A stretch of 64,000 nucleotides of DNA, taken from assembly GCF_028401385.1 (NCBI RefSeq), contig NZ_JAQOMR010000001.1, positions 250,501 to 314,500 of the forward strand, read 5' to 3'. Below are positions 19,367 to 30,592 of the stretch, in pieces; within the stretch, counting starts at the first letter, position 1, and every line of letters begins with the position of its first letter. A program made the translations under genes and the position numbers. The stretch is from Marinicella algicola (GTDB lineage Bacteria; Pseudomonadota; Gammaproteobacteria; Xanthomonadales; Marinicellaceae). A model generated the notes under the pieces. The model was not told where the DNA came from. It did no database searches and was given only the letters and a program-made list of their open reading frames with translations.

Positions 19367-20803
19367 GCCTTGAGAATGGATCTCGACCGCCTGACGCGGT
19401 CCCATTTCCACAATATTGCGGTAGGCGCCGGTAATCGCCGAGCGGAAGGCCGGCTCGCGGCGCAGCTCCTCATCGAAGATCGACTCGTTGGCAAGAATGC
19501 GGTCGACGAGCTGGTCGCCGTCATAGTCTTTCGCTTCTGCCAGCAGGGCGTCAGACAGCGGGTCGGTTAGCTTGCCGCCCTCATTTGCCGTCACCCTCAC
19601 AAAACGGATCCAACCGGCCACAGCGAGCGCCAGCAGCGGCCATGGCCGGTTGTTCTCGATATTGTCGGCAATGCCGTGGAGAAGCCGCTGCGGCAGTTTC
19701 TGGCTGGTGTCCCAGGCGATCTGCGATGTCCGGTGCTTCAGCTTCGGATTGGTGAAGCGGTGGATCAGCGCATCGGCATAGTCGTCAAGATCAACGCCTT
19801 CGATCGCGGGCAGGGTGGGGCGCTGTTCATCGACCATGATCTGCCGCGCCGCCTTGCGGAAAACATCGTCCTCCATGCAGGCTGAAACCGTCTCAAGGCC
19901 GGAAAGACTGCCGAGCATGGCCAGAAAAGTGTGTGCGCCATTGAGCATGCGCAGTTTCATCATCTCGAAAGGCTGCACATCATCGGTCATCATGGCGCCG
20001 CCTTCCTCGAACGGGGGCGGGCGGTGGCAAAATCGTCCTCGATCACCCACTGGCGAAAGGGCTCGCAGACAATGCCGTTATCGTCTTCCTTGCCGTCATT
20101 GAGCGTGCGCAGCACGCCCCGGCCATAATCGTCGAGCGCCGGTACAACACGGTCAACCATGGTGGAGGGAAGGAGACATTGGCGTCGATCCAGTCAGCAA
20201 GCTTTCCGTCGCGCTGGTGGGCATAGGAGAGGACCGCGGCGCGGGCCAGCTTGCCATTGTCGGGCTGGTTGTCGCAGGACAGCACGGTCAGCCCGTCTCG
20301 TCCCGCTTTCCAGCGGCGGTTCAAGCCCTCGACAATCACGCCGATCGCCGTGCCTGGTTCTTCGGGATTGGCCAGATCGGCGATAATCCCCTTGTTTTCG
20401 AGATCGAGATGACCGTTGCGGACGCAATAGCCTTTTCCGTGATCGTCAGGCTGATCACGGCCATCGGTTCGGATGCGATCAGATCGAGCAGGGTGTCAAT
20501 GCCGTCACGCTTGGGATGACAGGTTCCGGTGACCACTCCGATCTGCCGCGCGGTGACCGTTTCGGCGTCGATCTCGGCGATCAGATAGGTGTGGCCGGCC
20601 TCATCAAGCGCGCTCAGCTCTTCCGCGCCCGAATTCAGTCGGACCGCGACCACGCCGAAATCTCCGCCAGCCTTGTTCATACCCTCCTGCAGGTAGACCA
20701 AAGGATGGGCGCGGGCAAAGCCGCCGAAACCGATATGCAAGATCCGCGGGCGAAGTGCTGCGGTGTCGAATTCCGGATTGGCACGGATGATGGTTTCTTG
20801 CAT
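19363..20803 (-). CDS. Mannitol dehydrogenase family oxidoreductase, about four frameshifts
   Basis: Long-chain polyol dehydrogenase family (mannitol 2-dehydrogenase, fructuronate reductase and relatives), about 480 residues after repair. The N-terminal Rossmann motif HIGFGGFARAHPLVY, SLTITEKGY after repair, LSCDNQPDNG and the C-terminal catalytic stretch KLRMLNGAHTFLAMLG are all present. Frames break near 20430, 20165 and 20018, and a final break near 19373 would give a stop at 19363 after LKA; without that last repair the frame runs on over yhhQ. The exact polyol cannot be decided. The start at 20803 gives MQETIIRANPEFD. It is divergent from an alpha-amylase. Confidence 0.88.
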
Positions 20804-20994
20804 GAACTGTTCCTTCTGATCGCCGGGGCCGTCTTGGGGAGGATATCGTCGCGGCAGGTGACAGCCGTCAAGTCTTGTTTGCATAAAATCTCCGTTGGCG
20901 CAAAGATGACGTCCGGCTGAAAACCCGTCGACTGAGGGAACTTTGACCGAGGCTGTTCGTTTCAGAACGGCTCACCCCAACTCCAGAGGACAAC

Positions 20995-22487
20995 ATGGCC
21001 GGACGCGTACTGCTTCAGTTTTTCACTGGTACTATCCAGCGGGCGGAGCGCTGTGGGACGAGGTAGCGGGTAGAGCCGAAGAGCTGGCCGGCATGGGGAT
21101 CACCGATGTCTGGTTGCCGCCGGCCTATAAGGGCGCAGCTGGCGGCTATTCGGTCGGCTACGACACCTATGACCTGTTCGACCTTGGCGAGTTTGATCAG
21201 AAGGGGACTGTCGCCACCAAATACGGTGATCGCGGCGCGTTTGAAAACGCCTGCCACACGCTAGGCGGTCACGGTATCGGCGCCATTCATGATGTGGTCT
21301 TTAACCACAAGCTCGGCGCGGATGAGAAAGAGCGCGTGAAGGTTCGCCGTGCCAACTCGCAGGATCGGACCCAGATTGAGGATGAGGCCTTTGAGGCGCT
21401 GGCCTATACCCGTTTCACATTTCCCGGACGGCAGGGAAATACTCCGAATTTATCTGGACGCAGAAGTGCTTTTCCGGCGTCGACTATATCGAGGATCCGG
21501 ATGACACCGGCGTCTTCCGCCTTGTCAATGAATATGGCGATGGCGAGTGGAACGACGAGGTCGACGGCGAACTCGGCAATTACGACTACCTCATCGGTGC
21601 CAATGTTGAGCTGCGCAACCGCGCGGTTTCCGAGGAGCTGAGATACTGGGGGCGCTGGTTTTCAGAGCAGGTGCCTGTTGCCGGTTTTCGTCTGGATGCG
21701 GCCAAACACATGCCCGCCTGGTTCATCCGTGACTGGATTGGCCATATGCGCAAGAATGTGCGGGAGGACTTTTTATCGTCGCCGAATACTGGCACCCCGA
21801 GATCAATGCGCTGAAATCCTATCTCGAACTGGTGGACCGGCAGTTGATGCTGTTCGATGTCGAGCTGCACTACCGCTTTCACGATGCGTCCGTGAACGGC
21901 CGGGCATTCGACATGCGCACCATTTTTGATGGCACGCTGGTAGCCGAAGTGCCTGACCATGCCGTCACGCTGGTGGAAAACCACGACACTCAACCGCTGC
22001 AATCGCTTGAGGCGGCCGTCGAGCCCTGGTTCAAGCCACTGGCCTATGCGCTGATCCTGATGCGCGAACAGGGCGTGCCGAGTGTGTTCTATCCCGATCT
22101 CTACGGCGCCGAGTATCGTGATAAAGGGTCCGACGGTAAAGAATATGACATCCAGATGCCGAAGATCGAATGCCTGCCGAAGCTGATCGAGGCGCGCAAG
22201 CGATTCGCCAATGGGGGCGAGACCATTGTGTTTGACGATCCGAACTGTCTGGCGATCATCCGTCAGGGGACCGATGAAGCCGCGGGGTCTGTGACCGTGC
22301 TTACCAATGGCGCGGAAACCGAAAAGACATTACGCTTGGCGAAGGGCATGCCAATGCGACCTTCCGCGATTTCCTCGGTCACCGCGAGGATGCGGTCACC
22401 ACGGATGATGCGGGGTCCGCATCCTTCCCTGTTAATGCGGGCAGCGTCAGCGTCTGGGTGCGTGAAGACAGTCTTCAGGCCTATTGA
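20995..22487 (+). CDS. Alpha-amylase (GH13), about four frameshifts
   Basis: Glycoside hydrolase family 13 enzyme without a signal peptide, so probably cytoplasmic and acting on glycogen or maltodextrins. The four conserved regions are [15 protein letters not shown] (nucleophile Asp), IVAEYW (acid/base Glu, after repair) and LVENHDTQ. The start is ATG 20995 with AGAGGA just upstream, giving [10 protein letters not shown]; a base lost near 21018 separates this from [13 protein letters not shown]. Further breaks lie near 21440, 21772 and 22322. The C-terminus is [11 protein letters not shown]. Confidence 0.9.
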
Positions 22488-23441
22488 GGCAGCCTGAATT
22501 CCAGCATCAGCGTGTTCTGCAGCGGGGAATTGTTGTCATCGGAGACGATGATAACATGGAGCGATCCGTCGTCCGCACGGATGATATCCATGCCTTCCAT
22601 GTTGTCGATCCGGTGCGTGCCGCCATAGGCCTGCATGACCACCGGTCCGTCGATCGTGGCACCGGGACGTATTGCTGAACCCGCCAGCCGACGGATACGC
22701 ATGGCAACACCGGAAAGCAGCGAGAACCGGCGTTCCAGCACCAGAAGGTCGCCATCCGGCAGGAAGGCGGCATCGGTGACATCATAGCTCTCGCGCTTTA
22801 CAACTTTGAAAATGCCGCGGTCCGGTCCGTCAATGATGGCGGCGAAAAGGTTGCCATCGGGATCTACGCTTTTCTCGGCGATCACCACCATGCGGCCGTC
22901 AGGGGCGACGGCGAGCCCCTCGAAACTGCCGTTTCGCCTCAACTCATAGGTCGGGATCAGAAAATCCGGGCCCGTTGCGGCGGTGACGTCCTGATGCCCG
23001 TGAAGCGGATAGGTGTCGATCCGGTGGCGGCCTTCGAAACCGACATAGATGCGGTCCCCGACAATGGCGAGGCTTTCGGCATCCATGCCGCTTTTGCCTG
23101 CATGCACGCCATTTGTGTTCTTCATCGGGGTGACGGTGACATCGGCAAGGCCTGAAAGCCGTCCGGCAGCATCGCGTATTACCTTGCCGTCGACCCATTC
23201 CCCGTATCCGCCACCGCGACAAAACGCTTTGCGTCTGGCAGAAAGCGGATTGCTGAAAGCGACTGGAAATCGGGATCGGGCGAGGTCAGTTTCAGCCCGC
23301 CCAGAAATTCCAGCTGGCCAAAACGATCTGTGTCCTTGTCAGGCGCAAATTTTTCGATTGGGACGGCATCGACTGTGACGTTGGCAGCGAAGGCCGGTGA
23401 CGAAAAAGCGCAAGCGCCAGAGAAAAAGCAGCAGCCTTCAT
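22481..23441 (-). CDS. Exported esterase-like/phytase-like beta-propeller protein, two frameshifts
   Basis: About 320 residues, belonging to the 'esterase-like activity of phytase' family, probably periplasmic. A signal peptide starts at 23441 ([13 protein letters not shown], ending in SPAFA after repair near 23402). A second base loss near 23190 precedes [20 protein letters not shown]. Later strands such as [36 protein letters not shown] and [16 protein letters not shown] are repeated propeller blades. True activity is unknown. Its ATG overlaps the cobT stop (TGATG), so it is coupled to the cobaltochelatase genes. Confidence 0.75.
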
Positions 23442-25339
23442 CAGCGCCGTCGTCTGCCCGTCGAAGCCCCGCCTGCCTGTTCTTCGAACAGGCCTGCCAA
23501 CTGGTCGGTCATCGCGCCTGCCAGCTCGTCGGCATCGACAATTGTCACGGCGCGACGGTAATAGCGCGTGACGTCATGGCCAATGCCAATCGCCAGAAGC
23601 TCGACAGGCGAGCGCGTTTCGATGTGTTCGATCACCGCGCGCAAGTGCCTTTCGAGGAAGTTGCCCGGATTAACCGAAAGCGTGGAATCATCCACCGGCG
23701 CGCCGTCGGAGATCATCATCAGGATTCGCCGCTGTTCCGGGCGCGCCATCAGCCGGTCATGGGCCCAGATCAGCGCTTCGCCGTCGATATTTTCCTTCAG
23801 CAGTCCCTCGCGCATCATCAGGCCCAGATTGGACCGAGAGCGCCGCCAGGGGCTGTCTGCGGACTTGTAGACAATATGGCGCAGATCGTTGAGGCGGCCC
23901 GGTGTTGCGGGCTTTCCCTCTTCCAGCCATTTCTCGCGGCTCTGGCCGCCCTTCCAGGCCTTGGTGGTAAATCCGAGGATCTCCACCTTGACCCCGCAGC
24001 GCTCCAGCGTCCGCGCCAGAATGTCACCGCAGGTGGCGGCAACCGTGATCGGCCGGCCGCGCATCGAGCCCGAATTATCGATCAGCAGAGACACCACGGT
24101 ATCGCGGAACTGGGTGTCGCGTTCCATCTTGAAGGAAAGCGGCTGCATCGGATCGATGACCATGCGCACCAGGCGCGCGCTATCGAGATAACCTTCCTCG
24201 AGGTCGAAATCCCAGGAGCGGTTCTGCTTGGCCATCAGCCGGCGCTGCATGCGGTTGGCAAGCCGTCCGACGGCGCCTTGAAGATGGGCGAGCTGCTTGT
24301 CGAGATAGGCGCGCAGGCGCTGCAACTCTTCCTGGTCGCACAACTCCTCGGCCCGAATCTCCTCATCGAATTCTTGTGTGAAGGTCTTGTAGTCGACCTT
24401 CTCGTTCAGATCGTCAAACGGGGTGTTGGGGCGCTTGGTCTCGCCGGCAACTTCGCTGTCCGGATCGGCATCTTCGTCCAGCTCGGTGTCGGCCACCTCC
24501 GCGCCGTCCAACTCGCCCTGATCCATCTCCTCGTCCGAATCGTCGCTGTCGTCCGCAGGCGCGGAATCATTGCCCGCATCCTCGTCAAACTGCTCGTCAT
24601 TCTGGCGTTCGGAACGCGGCTGCTCTTCCTCGGAAATATTCTCTTCGTCGTTCTCGCTGTCGATATCCTCATCGGAATAGTCGTCGGCAAGCTCCATTGA
24701 GGAGAGCATCGAGCGGATGGTCCGTGCGAAAGCGTGCTGGTCATCGATGGTTTCCGACAGCCGGTCGAGATCGACGGACGCTTTCTGCTCAATGAAATCG
24801 CGCCAGAAATCAAGCACCTGTCCGGCTGAACCCGGCGGCTTTTCGCCGGAAAGCTTTTCGCGCACCAGCATGGCGACGGCCTCGGCAACCGGGGCGTCTT
24901 CCTTGCGGTCGATCGCGGAAAAATTGGCCTTGTCGTATTTTTCGGCGTGCATGGCGGCAAGGTTGCTGGCCATGCCCGGCATGCGCTTGGCGCCGATGGA
25001 ATCGACACGCGCCTGTTCAACGGCATCGAAGATAGCCTGCGCGTCGGCGCCACCGGGCGACATCTGCGCATGGGTCACCGGATTGTGGCAGGCCATTCTG
25101 AGCGCCATGGAGTCCCCAAGGCCGCGCACCACGGCAAGCTCAGTCGCCGTCGGGCGCTTGGAGAATTCCGGTAGCCGGATCTGGCTGCCGCTCATGCCCG
25201 GCCGGTCGCGCGAAAACACGACCTCGGCCTCCCTGTCGCCGGAGACTGCACGCACACAGCCGGAAACGGCGCGGTGCAACGGTTCAAGGTCTACAGGCGT
25301 GTAAGGGTTGGACTTTCTATTGTCGCCGGGGCCGGCCAT
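23441..25339 (-). CDS. cobT: Aerobic cobaltochelatase subunit CobT
   Basis: With CobS it forms the ATPase assembly that drives the CobN subunit to insert cobalt into hydrogenobyrinate a,c-diamide in aerobic cobalamin synthesis. The frame is intact at 632 residues. The middle (about residues 220-300) is a long Asp/Glu-rich stretch. The C-terminal von Willebrand A domain carries the metal-site motif DNSGSMRG near residue 425, with the later [12 protein letters not shown]. The N-terminal domain binds CobS in known systems. cobS lies 10 bases upstream, in the usual cobS-cobT order; cobN is not in the window. Confidence 0.96.
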   Translation of the reverse strand: MAGPGDNRKSNPYTPVDLEPLHRAVSGCVRAVSGDREAEVVFSRDRPGMSGSQIRLPEFSKRPTATELAVVRGLGDSMALRMACHNPVTHAQMSPGGADAQAIFDAVEQARVDSIGAKRMPGMASNLAAMHAEKYDKANFSAIDRKEDAPVAEAVAMLVREKLSGEKPPGSAGQVLDFWRDFIEQKASVDLDRLSETIDDQHAFARTIRSMLSSMELADDYSDEDIDSENDEENISEEEQPRSERQNDEQFDEDAGNDSAPADDSDDSDEEMDQGELDGAEVADTELDEDADPDSEVAGETKRPNTPFDDLNEKVDYKTFTQEFDEEIRAEELCDQEELQRLRAYLDKQLAHLQGAVGRLANRMQRRLMAKQNRSWDFDLEEGYLDSARLVRMVIDPMQPLSFKMERDTQFRDTVVSLLIDNSGSMRGRPITVAATCGDILARTLERCGVKVEILGFTTKAWKGGQSREKWLEEGKPATPGRLNDLRHIVYKSADSPWRRSRSNLGLMMREGLLKENIDGEALIWAHDRLMARPEQRRILMMISDGAPVDDSTLSVNPGNFLERHLRAVIEHIETRSPVELLAIGIGHDVTRYYRRAVTIVDADELAGAMTDQLAGLFEEQAGGASTGRRRR

Positions 25340-25349
25340 GGGTTTATCC

Positions 25350-26342
25350 TCAGGCGCTGATGACGACGTTGGCGGCGCTTTCCGTCAGCTCCTCGCCAAA
25401 GGCGCGCTGATACTGCTCGGCCACCAATGTGCGCTCAAGCTCGTCGCACTTGTTGAGGAAGGTGACCCGGAAGGCAAAGCCGACATCGCCGAAGATTTCG
25501 GCATTTTCCGCCCAGTTGATCACGGTTCGCGGGCTCATCACCGTCGACAGGTCGCCATTGACGAAGGCCGAGCGGGTGAGATCGGCAACACGCACCATGT
25601 TGGAGATGGTCTCGCGACCCTCGGTTGTGTTGAAGCTCTTCACCTTGGCAAGGATGATTGCGACTTCCTGCTCATGCGGCAGGTAGTTGAGGGTGGTGAC
25701 CAGCGACCAGCGGTCCATCTGGGCTTGGTTGATCTGCTGGGTGCCGTGATAGAGGCCGGTAGTGTCACCGAGGCCGACCGTGTTGGCTGTCGAAAACAGG
25801 CGGAAAGCCGGATGGGGGCTGATGACGCGGCTCTGGTCGAGAAGGGTCAGGCGTCCGGAAGACTCCAGCACGCGCTGGATCACGAACATCACGTCCGGAC
25901 GGCCGGCGTCGTATTCATCGAAGACCAGTGCAACATTGTGCTGGTAGGCCCAGGGCAGGATGCCGTCCTTGAACTCGGTGACCTGCATACCGTCGCGCAC
26001 CACGATCGCGTCCTTGCCGACAAGGTCGATACGGCTGACATGGCTGTCGAGATTGACGCGCACGCACGGCCATTTCAGTCTGGCGGCAACCTGCTCGATA
26101 TGGGTCGACTTGCCGGTGCCGTGATAACCGGAGACCATGACGCGGCGGTTATGCGCAAAGCCTGCGAGAATGGCGAGTGTGGTATCGCGATCGAACAGGT
26201 AGTCGGGGTCGATGTCCGGCACATAGGGGTCATCAGCCGAATAGGCGGGAACCTTCAGGTCGACATCGATACCAAATGTTTCGCGAACCGAAACCGTCGT
26301 ATCCGGTGCGTTGGAATAGTCCAGTTCAATCTTGCTCATCAT
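25350..26342 (-). CDS. cobS: Aerobic cobaltochelatase subunit CobS
   Basis: AAA+ ATPase of 330 residues, intact. Walker A is GYHGTGKS, Walker B is [11 protein letters not shown], and sensor region [11 protein letters not shown] follows. CobS hexamers couple ATP hydrolysis to the CobN chelatase. Two ATGs lie next to each other at the start (MMSKIELDY); either is possible. It is the first gene of a leftward cobS-cobT-esterase-like unit. Confidence 0.96.
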   Translation of the reverse strand: MMSKIELDYSNAPDTTVSVRETFGIDVDLKVPAYSADDPYVPDIDPDYLFDRDTTLAILAGFAHNRRVMVSGYHGTGKSTHIEQVAARLKWPCVRVNLDSHVSRIDLVGKDAIVVRDGMQVTEFKDGILPWAYQHNVALVFDEYDAGRPDVMFVIQRVLESSGRLTLLDQSRVISPHPAFRLFSTANTVGLGDTTGLYHGTQQINQAQMDRWSLVTTLNYLPHEQEVAIILAKVKSFNTTEGRETISNMVRVADLTRSAFVNGDLSTVMSPRTVINWAENAEIFGDVGFAFRVTFLNKCDELERTLVAEQYQRAFGEELTESAANVVISA

Positions 26343-26413
26343 GTCTCCAGCGCGGTCTTTGAAAGTCTAAAGAGCCGCTCAAACGTCTCTGCTAATTTTG
26401 GGTCAATAGCGGT

Positions 26414-27051
26414 CTAGCAGAAGCCGGACTGCTTTAACAATTGGTATGCCTGCACCACAGCCCTAAAAGTTTCCTCGGAGCCGCGGTCGCCGCCATTGGC
26501 GTCGGGATGGTGCTTCTTGACCAGCGCCTTGTACTGCTTCTTGATGTCGTCCGGGGTTGCTTCTGCGGTCATTCCCAGCGTTTCGAAGGCTTTGGCTTCC
26601 AGCGTCTTCAGCTTGCGCTGATGTCTGGGGCGTTTGGGACCACCCTCCTTGCCGTCATCGACAAAGCCGAACGGATCCTTCATGCGCGAAAATGACGCGG
26701 CATTGCCGGCCTTTTTCGAGCCCTTGAGCGGGGACTTGCGGGCGTCACCATTGACGCCGACAGTCCAGGTCGGCCGATGGCCGGTCAGGGCTTCCTTCTG
26801 ATAGCGGGCGATTTCGCTATCCGACAGGCCGTCGAAATAATTGTAGCCCTTGTTGTAGGTCTTCACATGCTCGAAGCAGAACATGAAAAATTTCCCTCGG
26901 CATTACGGCCGACGGGAGCACGGTGTTTCGCGGGCTTGTTACAGCCGTCCCATTGGCACACAGCTGCTTCGGCTTCCGTCTCGGTCTTGGCCGATGCCGG
27001 GCGTTTGCGCTTGGTGCGGAGACGATCGAAATATTTGGAGTCAAGATTCAT
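26414..27051 (-). CDS. J-domain (DnaJ-like) protein, one frameshift
   Basis: About 213 residues with the J-domain at the C-terminus instead of the N-terminus: FETLGMTAEATPDDIKKQY carries the fold and KHHPDANGGD is the HPD motif that stimulates Hsp70 ATPase. The N-terminal half has a Cys/His-containing stretch (CQWDGCNKPAKHRAPVG...MFCFEHVKTYNKGYNYF) shared with rhizobial proteins next to cobS. One base is lost near 26895, between RNAEG and FMFCFEHV. Its start codon shares bases with an ATG of the divergent bolA frame. Confidence 0.88.
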
Positions 27052-27169
27052 GGCGCTTGATTATGACCTTGTGAGCCCGCCACAACAAGAATTGACAACG
27101 GGATTTCTTGCTGTCTTTCTGAACCGTTATCGCGCAGAGCGCGAAGCAGGCACAAAACAGGAGCAGACA

Positions 27170-27451
27170 TTGACGTCAACCGCCGAAATCGAAAACAGGC
27201 TGAAAAGCCTTTTCAATCCCGAACGGCTGGTGCTTATGGACGAAAGTGCCCAACATGCCGGTCACTATCATGAGCCGGATGCCCCCGCGATCACCCATTT
27301 AAGGATTCGGATCGTTTCCGGCAAGTTCGAAGGGCTGAACCGTGTGGCACGTCATCGTGCCGTCAATGAGGCGCTGGCCGGTGAAATCGAGAACGGATTG
27401 CACGCACTCGCCATCGAGGCAGCCGCTCCGGGCGAAAAGACACGGTGGTGA
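27170..27451 (+). CDS. bolA: BolA family protein
   Basis: BolA-like protein of about 93 residues. In other bacteria BolA proteins pair with monothiol glutaredoxins in iron-sulfur handling or act as regulators. The core is HYHEPDAPAITHLRIRIVS, then FEGLNRVARHRAVNEAL. I chose TTG 27170 (TSTAEIENRLKSLF) because AGGAG lies just upstream and the length then matches the family. The same frame is open to an ATG at 27050, which would add 40 unconserved residues and overlap the divergent start. Confidence 0.88.
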   Translation: MTSTAEIENRLKSLFNPERLVLMDESAQHAGHYHEPDAPAITHLRIRIVSGKFEGLNRVARHRAVNEALAGEIENGLHALAIEAAAPGEKTRW

Positions 27452-27474
27452 AGACGGTGGTCTGAGCGACGAAA

Positions 27475-28790
27475 TCACGCAGGCGGGGTGGCTGCCGCCG
27501 CACCGCCGAGCGGACGGATTCTGAGTTTGGTGATCCGGTTCTTTTCCCGCTTCATAACGATGAAACGCTTGCCGTAAAAGGTGAAGGACTGACGTTCTTC
27601 GGGGATTGTCTGGCTTTCATGGATCACAAGGCCGGCAATCGTGGTCGCCTCTTCATCCGGCAGGTTCCAGTCGAGCGCGCGGTTGAGGTCGCGGATCGGA
27701 ACGGTGCCGTCCACGACGATCGAGCCGTCGGCCTCCTGTTGCACGCCGGATATTTCGAGGTCGTGCTCGTCGGAAATATCGCCGACGATTTCCTCCAGAA
27801 TATCCTCAAGCGTGACGATACCCTGCACTTCGCCATATTCATCGACGACGACGGCGATATGGACCTTGCGGCGCAGGAAGGCGTTGAGCTGATCTTTCAG
27901 GTTGGTGCTGTCAGGCACGAACCATGGTTTTTGCGCCACCTTGACGATGTCAATCGTCGAAGGGGCGGCGTGCGGCTCTGAAAGCGCGCGCGAAAGATCC
28001 TTGGAGTGGACGACGCCAATAATGTTGTCGATCGAGCCGCGCCAGACGGGAAGCCGGGTATAGGGACTTTCCAGCACCGTCTTCACCGCCGCCTCCGGCG
28101 GATCGTCGGCATTGACGGCGCGCATCGCCGTGCGGTGGATCATGACATCGGAGACTTCGAGCTCGCCAAGGTCGAGCACGCCACCGAGGCGGTCGCGGTC
28201 GGCCTTGATCACCGACCCCTCACGGTGCAGCAGGTCCACGGCGCCGCGGATTTCGTCATGCGCGGTCAGCATTTCGCCACCCTTCGTCAGCGTCACGCCG
28301 AACATGCCAAGAAGAACGCGTACGATCATGTTGACGAGACTTGAGAGCGGGCCGATCACAAAAAATATGACTCTGACCAACGGAGCGACCACAAGGGCGA
28401 AACGGTCGGTTGCCGAAATCGCCCAGCTCTTCGGCAGAACCTCGGCGAAGACCACCAGCAGGGCGGTCATGATCAGCGTGGCATAGGCCACGCCATTGGC
28501 GCCGAAAACGTTCAGGAACAGCGTCGTCGTCAGCGACGAGGCGAGGATGTTGACCAGATTGTTGCCGATCAAAGCGCGCCGATCAACCGGTCGCGTCGGT
28601 TGATCATCACATTGACAAAGCCCGCCCGTTTGTCGCCCTGCTGTTCTAGCGTGTACATGCGGGCGCGCGAGACGGCCGTCAGTGCCGTTTCCGATCCGGA
28701 GAAGAATGCTGATATGATGATGAGACCGACGATAACGGCCAAAGTCATCCAGTACTCGGTGAAGAAATGCGAAATATCGCTCATCGTCAT
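27475..28790 (-). CDS. HlyC/CorC (CNNM-CBS) family membrane protein, one frameshift
   Basis: About 436 residues: an N-terminal CNNM membrane domain (segments at [19 protein letters not shown] and further on), two CBS domains ([15 protein letters not shown], and [20 protein letters not shown]), and a C-terminal CorC/HlyC domain ([16 protein letters not shown]). Relatives are linked to magnesium or cobalt efflux; the name hemolysin is historical. A base is lost near 28578 between RDRLIGAL and the next transmembrane part. The start at 28790 overlaps the aroB stop (ATGA), showing translational coupling. Confidence 0.9.
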
Positions 28791-29915
28791 TGAGTTTGTT
28801 TTTCCGTCAGGAATGCCAGCACTTCGGACGTCGGTACATCATCGGCGATGAAAGCTTCGCCGATCCCGTGTGTCAGAATGAAAGTCAGCTTCCCGCCTTT
28901 TACCTTTTTGTCCTGCCCTATTGCATCCATCAATATATCGGGTGGCGGCAGGGTTCCGTCAATATCATCAATTGTTGTCGGCAATCCCGCCTCCCGCAAA
29001 TGGGCGGCAACCCGTTTGGCGTCGTCCGGGCTTGCCAGGTTCATGCGCACTGAGAATTCGTGCGCCAGTACCATGCCGATGGCAACGCCTTCGCCATGGA
29101 CAAGCCGGGCACTGTCATAGCCCGTCGCCCGTTCGAGCGCGTGGCCGAATGTGTGGCCCAGGTTCAACAGCGCACGGGCACCGTTTTCGCGCTCGTCTGC
29201 GGCAACGACGGCGGCCTTTGCCTCGCAGGAACGGGCAATCGCCTCGGCCCGGGCTGTACCGCCTGCAAACACGGATTTGCGGTTTTTCTCCAGCCAGTGG
29301 AAGAAATCGGGTTGGTCGATCAGGCCGTATTTCACCATCTCGGCATAACCGGCGGCAAATTCGCGGTCGCTCAGTGTGTTCAGCGTATCGGTATCGGCCA
29401 GCACCAGATGCGGCTGATGGAAGGCGCCAACGAGGTTTTTCCCTGCCGGGTGTTGATCCCGGTCTTGCCGCCGACGGAGCTGTCGACCTGTGCCAGAAGC
29501 GAAGTCGGTACCTGGATGAAGCGCACACCCCGGCGCACCACCGCAGCGGCAAAGCCAGCCAGGTCGCCGATGACGCCGCCGCCGAGCGCAATCACCGCGT
29601 CCGAGCGCTCGATGCGGGCATCGAGGATGAAGTCGACGGCTGTCTGAAGATTTTCGAAGCTCTTTGTCTTCTCACCGGCGGCAAGTGTGAGCGAAAGGTC
29701 TCTATGCCGTCGGTTTGCAGGCTTTCCGTCAGCATGTCGAGGTAGAGTGGCGCGACACTGGTGTCGGTAATGATTGCCGCCTTGCTGCAGTTGAGCCGTG
29801 CCAGCGTCTCCCCGCCCGCGCTTTGCAGCAGGCCGGCGCCGATCAGGATATCATAGCTGCGATCGCCGAGATTGACGCGGACAATGCGTTTGTCGGCGAC
29901 CTGTTCACTGTTCAC
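28787..29915 (-). CDS. aroB: 3-Dehydroquinate synthase, two frameshifts
   Basis: Second shikimate-pathway enzyme, NAD- and metal-dependent. Motifs are [44 protein letters not shown] and the metal-binding [11 protein letters not shown]. Base losses near 29700 and 29438 split it. The start is a GTG at 29915 preceded by GGAGG at a usable distance; it overlaps the aroK 3' end by 11 bases. aroK-aroB-HlyC/CorC is a standard rhizobial cluster. Confidence 0.95.
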
Positions 29916-30498
29916 TGGTTTTTCCTCCTTCAAGGGCCGCAAGCGCCTTCAAGACGTCGCGCATCACCGTTTCCTTTCGGACGTCGCGCGACAGCACGGT
30001 GATGTCGGCCTCCTTGTAGATCGGGTAGCGCTTGTCCATCAGGTCTTTCAGCGTCTGTTTCGGGTTTTCTGTCTTCAGAAGCGGTCGCGTCTGACGGCGG
30101 CGTACCCGGTCCCAAAGGGTTTCGAGGTCGGCCTTAAGCCACATTGACAGGCCTGACTGGCCGATCAGCGCGCGGTTGACCGGATTGACGAAGGCGCCGC
30201 CGCCGGTCGAGACGATGGCGGGGCCTTCCGTCAGGATGCGCTCGATCACACGGGTTTCCAGTGCGCGGAATTCCGCTTCGCCATATTGCGCGAACAGATC
30301 TGAGATCGTCATGCGCGCGGCGGCCTCGATCTCATGGTCGGTGTCGATATAGGGCAGGTCGAGCGTGTTGGCCACGAGCTTGCCGATCGCGCTCTTGCCG
30401 GCGCCCATCAGGCCGACCAGTATCAGGTTGCGGTCGGCCAGTCCGGCAAGCGCCTTTTGCCTCAGCCCCGGTTTGCCGGTATCTTGCTTTGCGTTCAT
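29905..30498 (-). CDS. aroK: Shikimate kinase
   Basis: Phosphorylates shikimate at O3. The frame is intact at 197 residues, with a longer N-terminus than E. coli AroK as usual in rhizobia. Walker A is GLMGAGKSAIG, the shikimate-binding Asp is in YIDTDHEIE, GGGAFV is the substrate glycine motif and RPLL is in the lid. ATG 30498 (MNAKQDTGKPG) is preferred to the longer frame start upstream. It is divergent from xerD. Confidence 0.95.
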   Translation of the reverse strand: MNAKQDTGKPGLRQKALAGLADRNLILVGLMGAGKSAIGKLVANTLDLPYIDTDHEIEAAARMTISDLFAQYGEAEFRALETRVIERILTEGPAIVSTGGGAFVNPVNRALIGQSGLSMWLKADLETLWDRVRRRQTRPLLKTENPKQTLKDLMDKRYPIYKEADITVLSRDVRKETVMRDVLKALAALEGGKTSEQ

Positions 30499-30592
30499 AG
30501 TGCGCCCATTGTTCTCAGCCACGTATCGGCAAATGCTCAAGGGGCGTCAAGCCGAAGCATGAAGAATTCGGGCTCTTGCCCCAACACGGATA

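Noticed and set aside
23330-24700. 456-codon open frame on the forward strand
   Set aside because: It is antisense to the clearly real cobT gene, has no recognisable domain and arises from the codon bias and acidic repeats of cobT.
25308-26417. 369-codon forward open frame opposite cobS
   Set aside because: Antisense shadow of cobS; composition follows the complementary codons and no start signal is seen.
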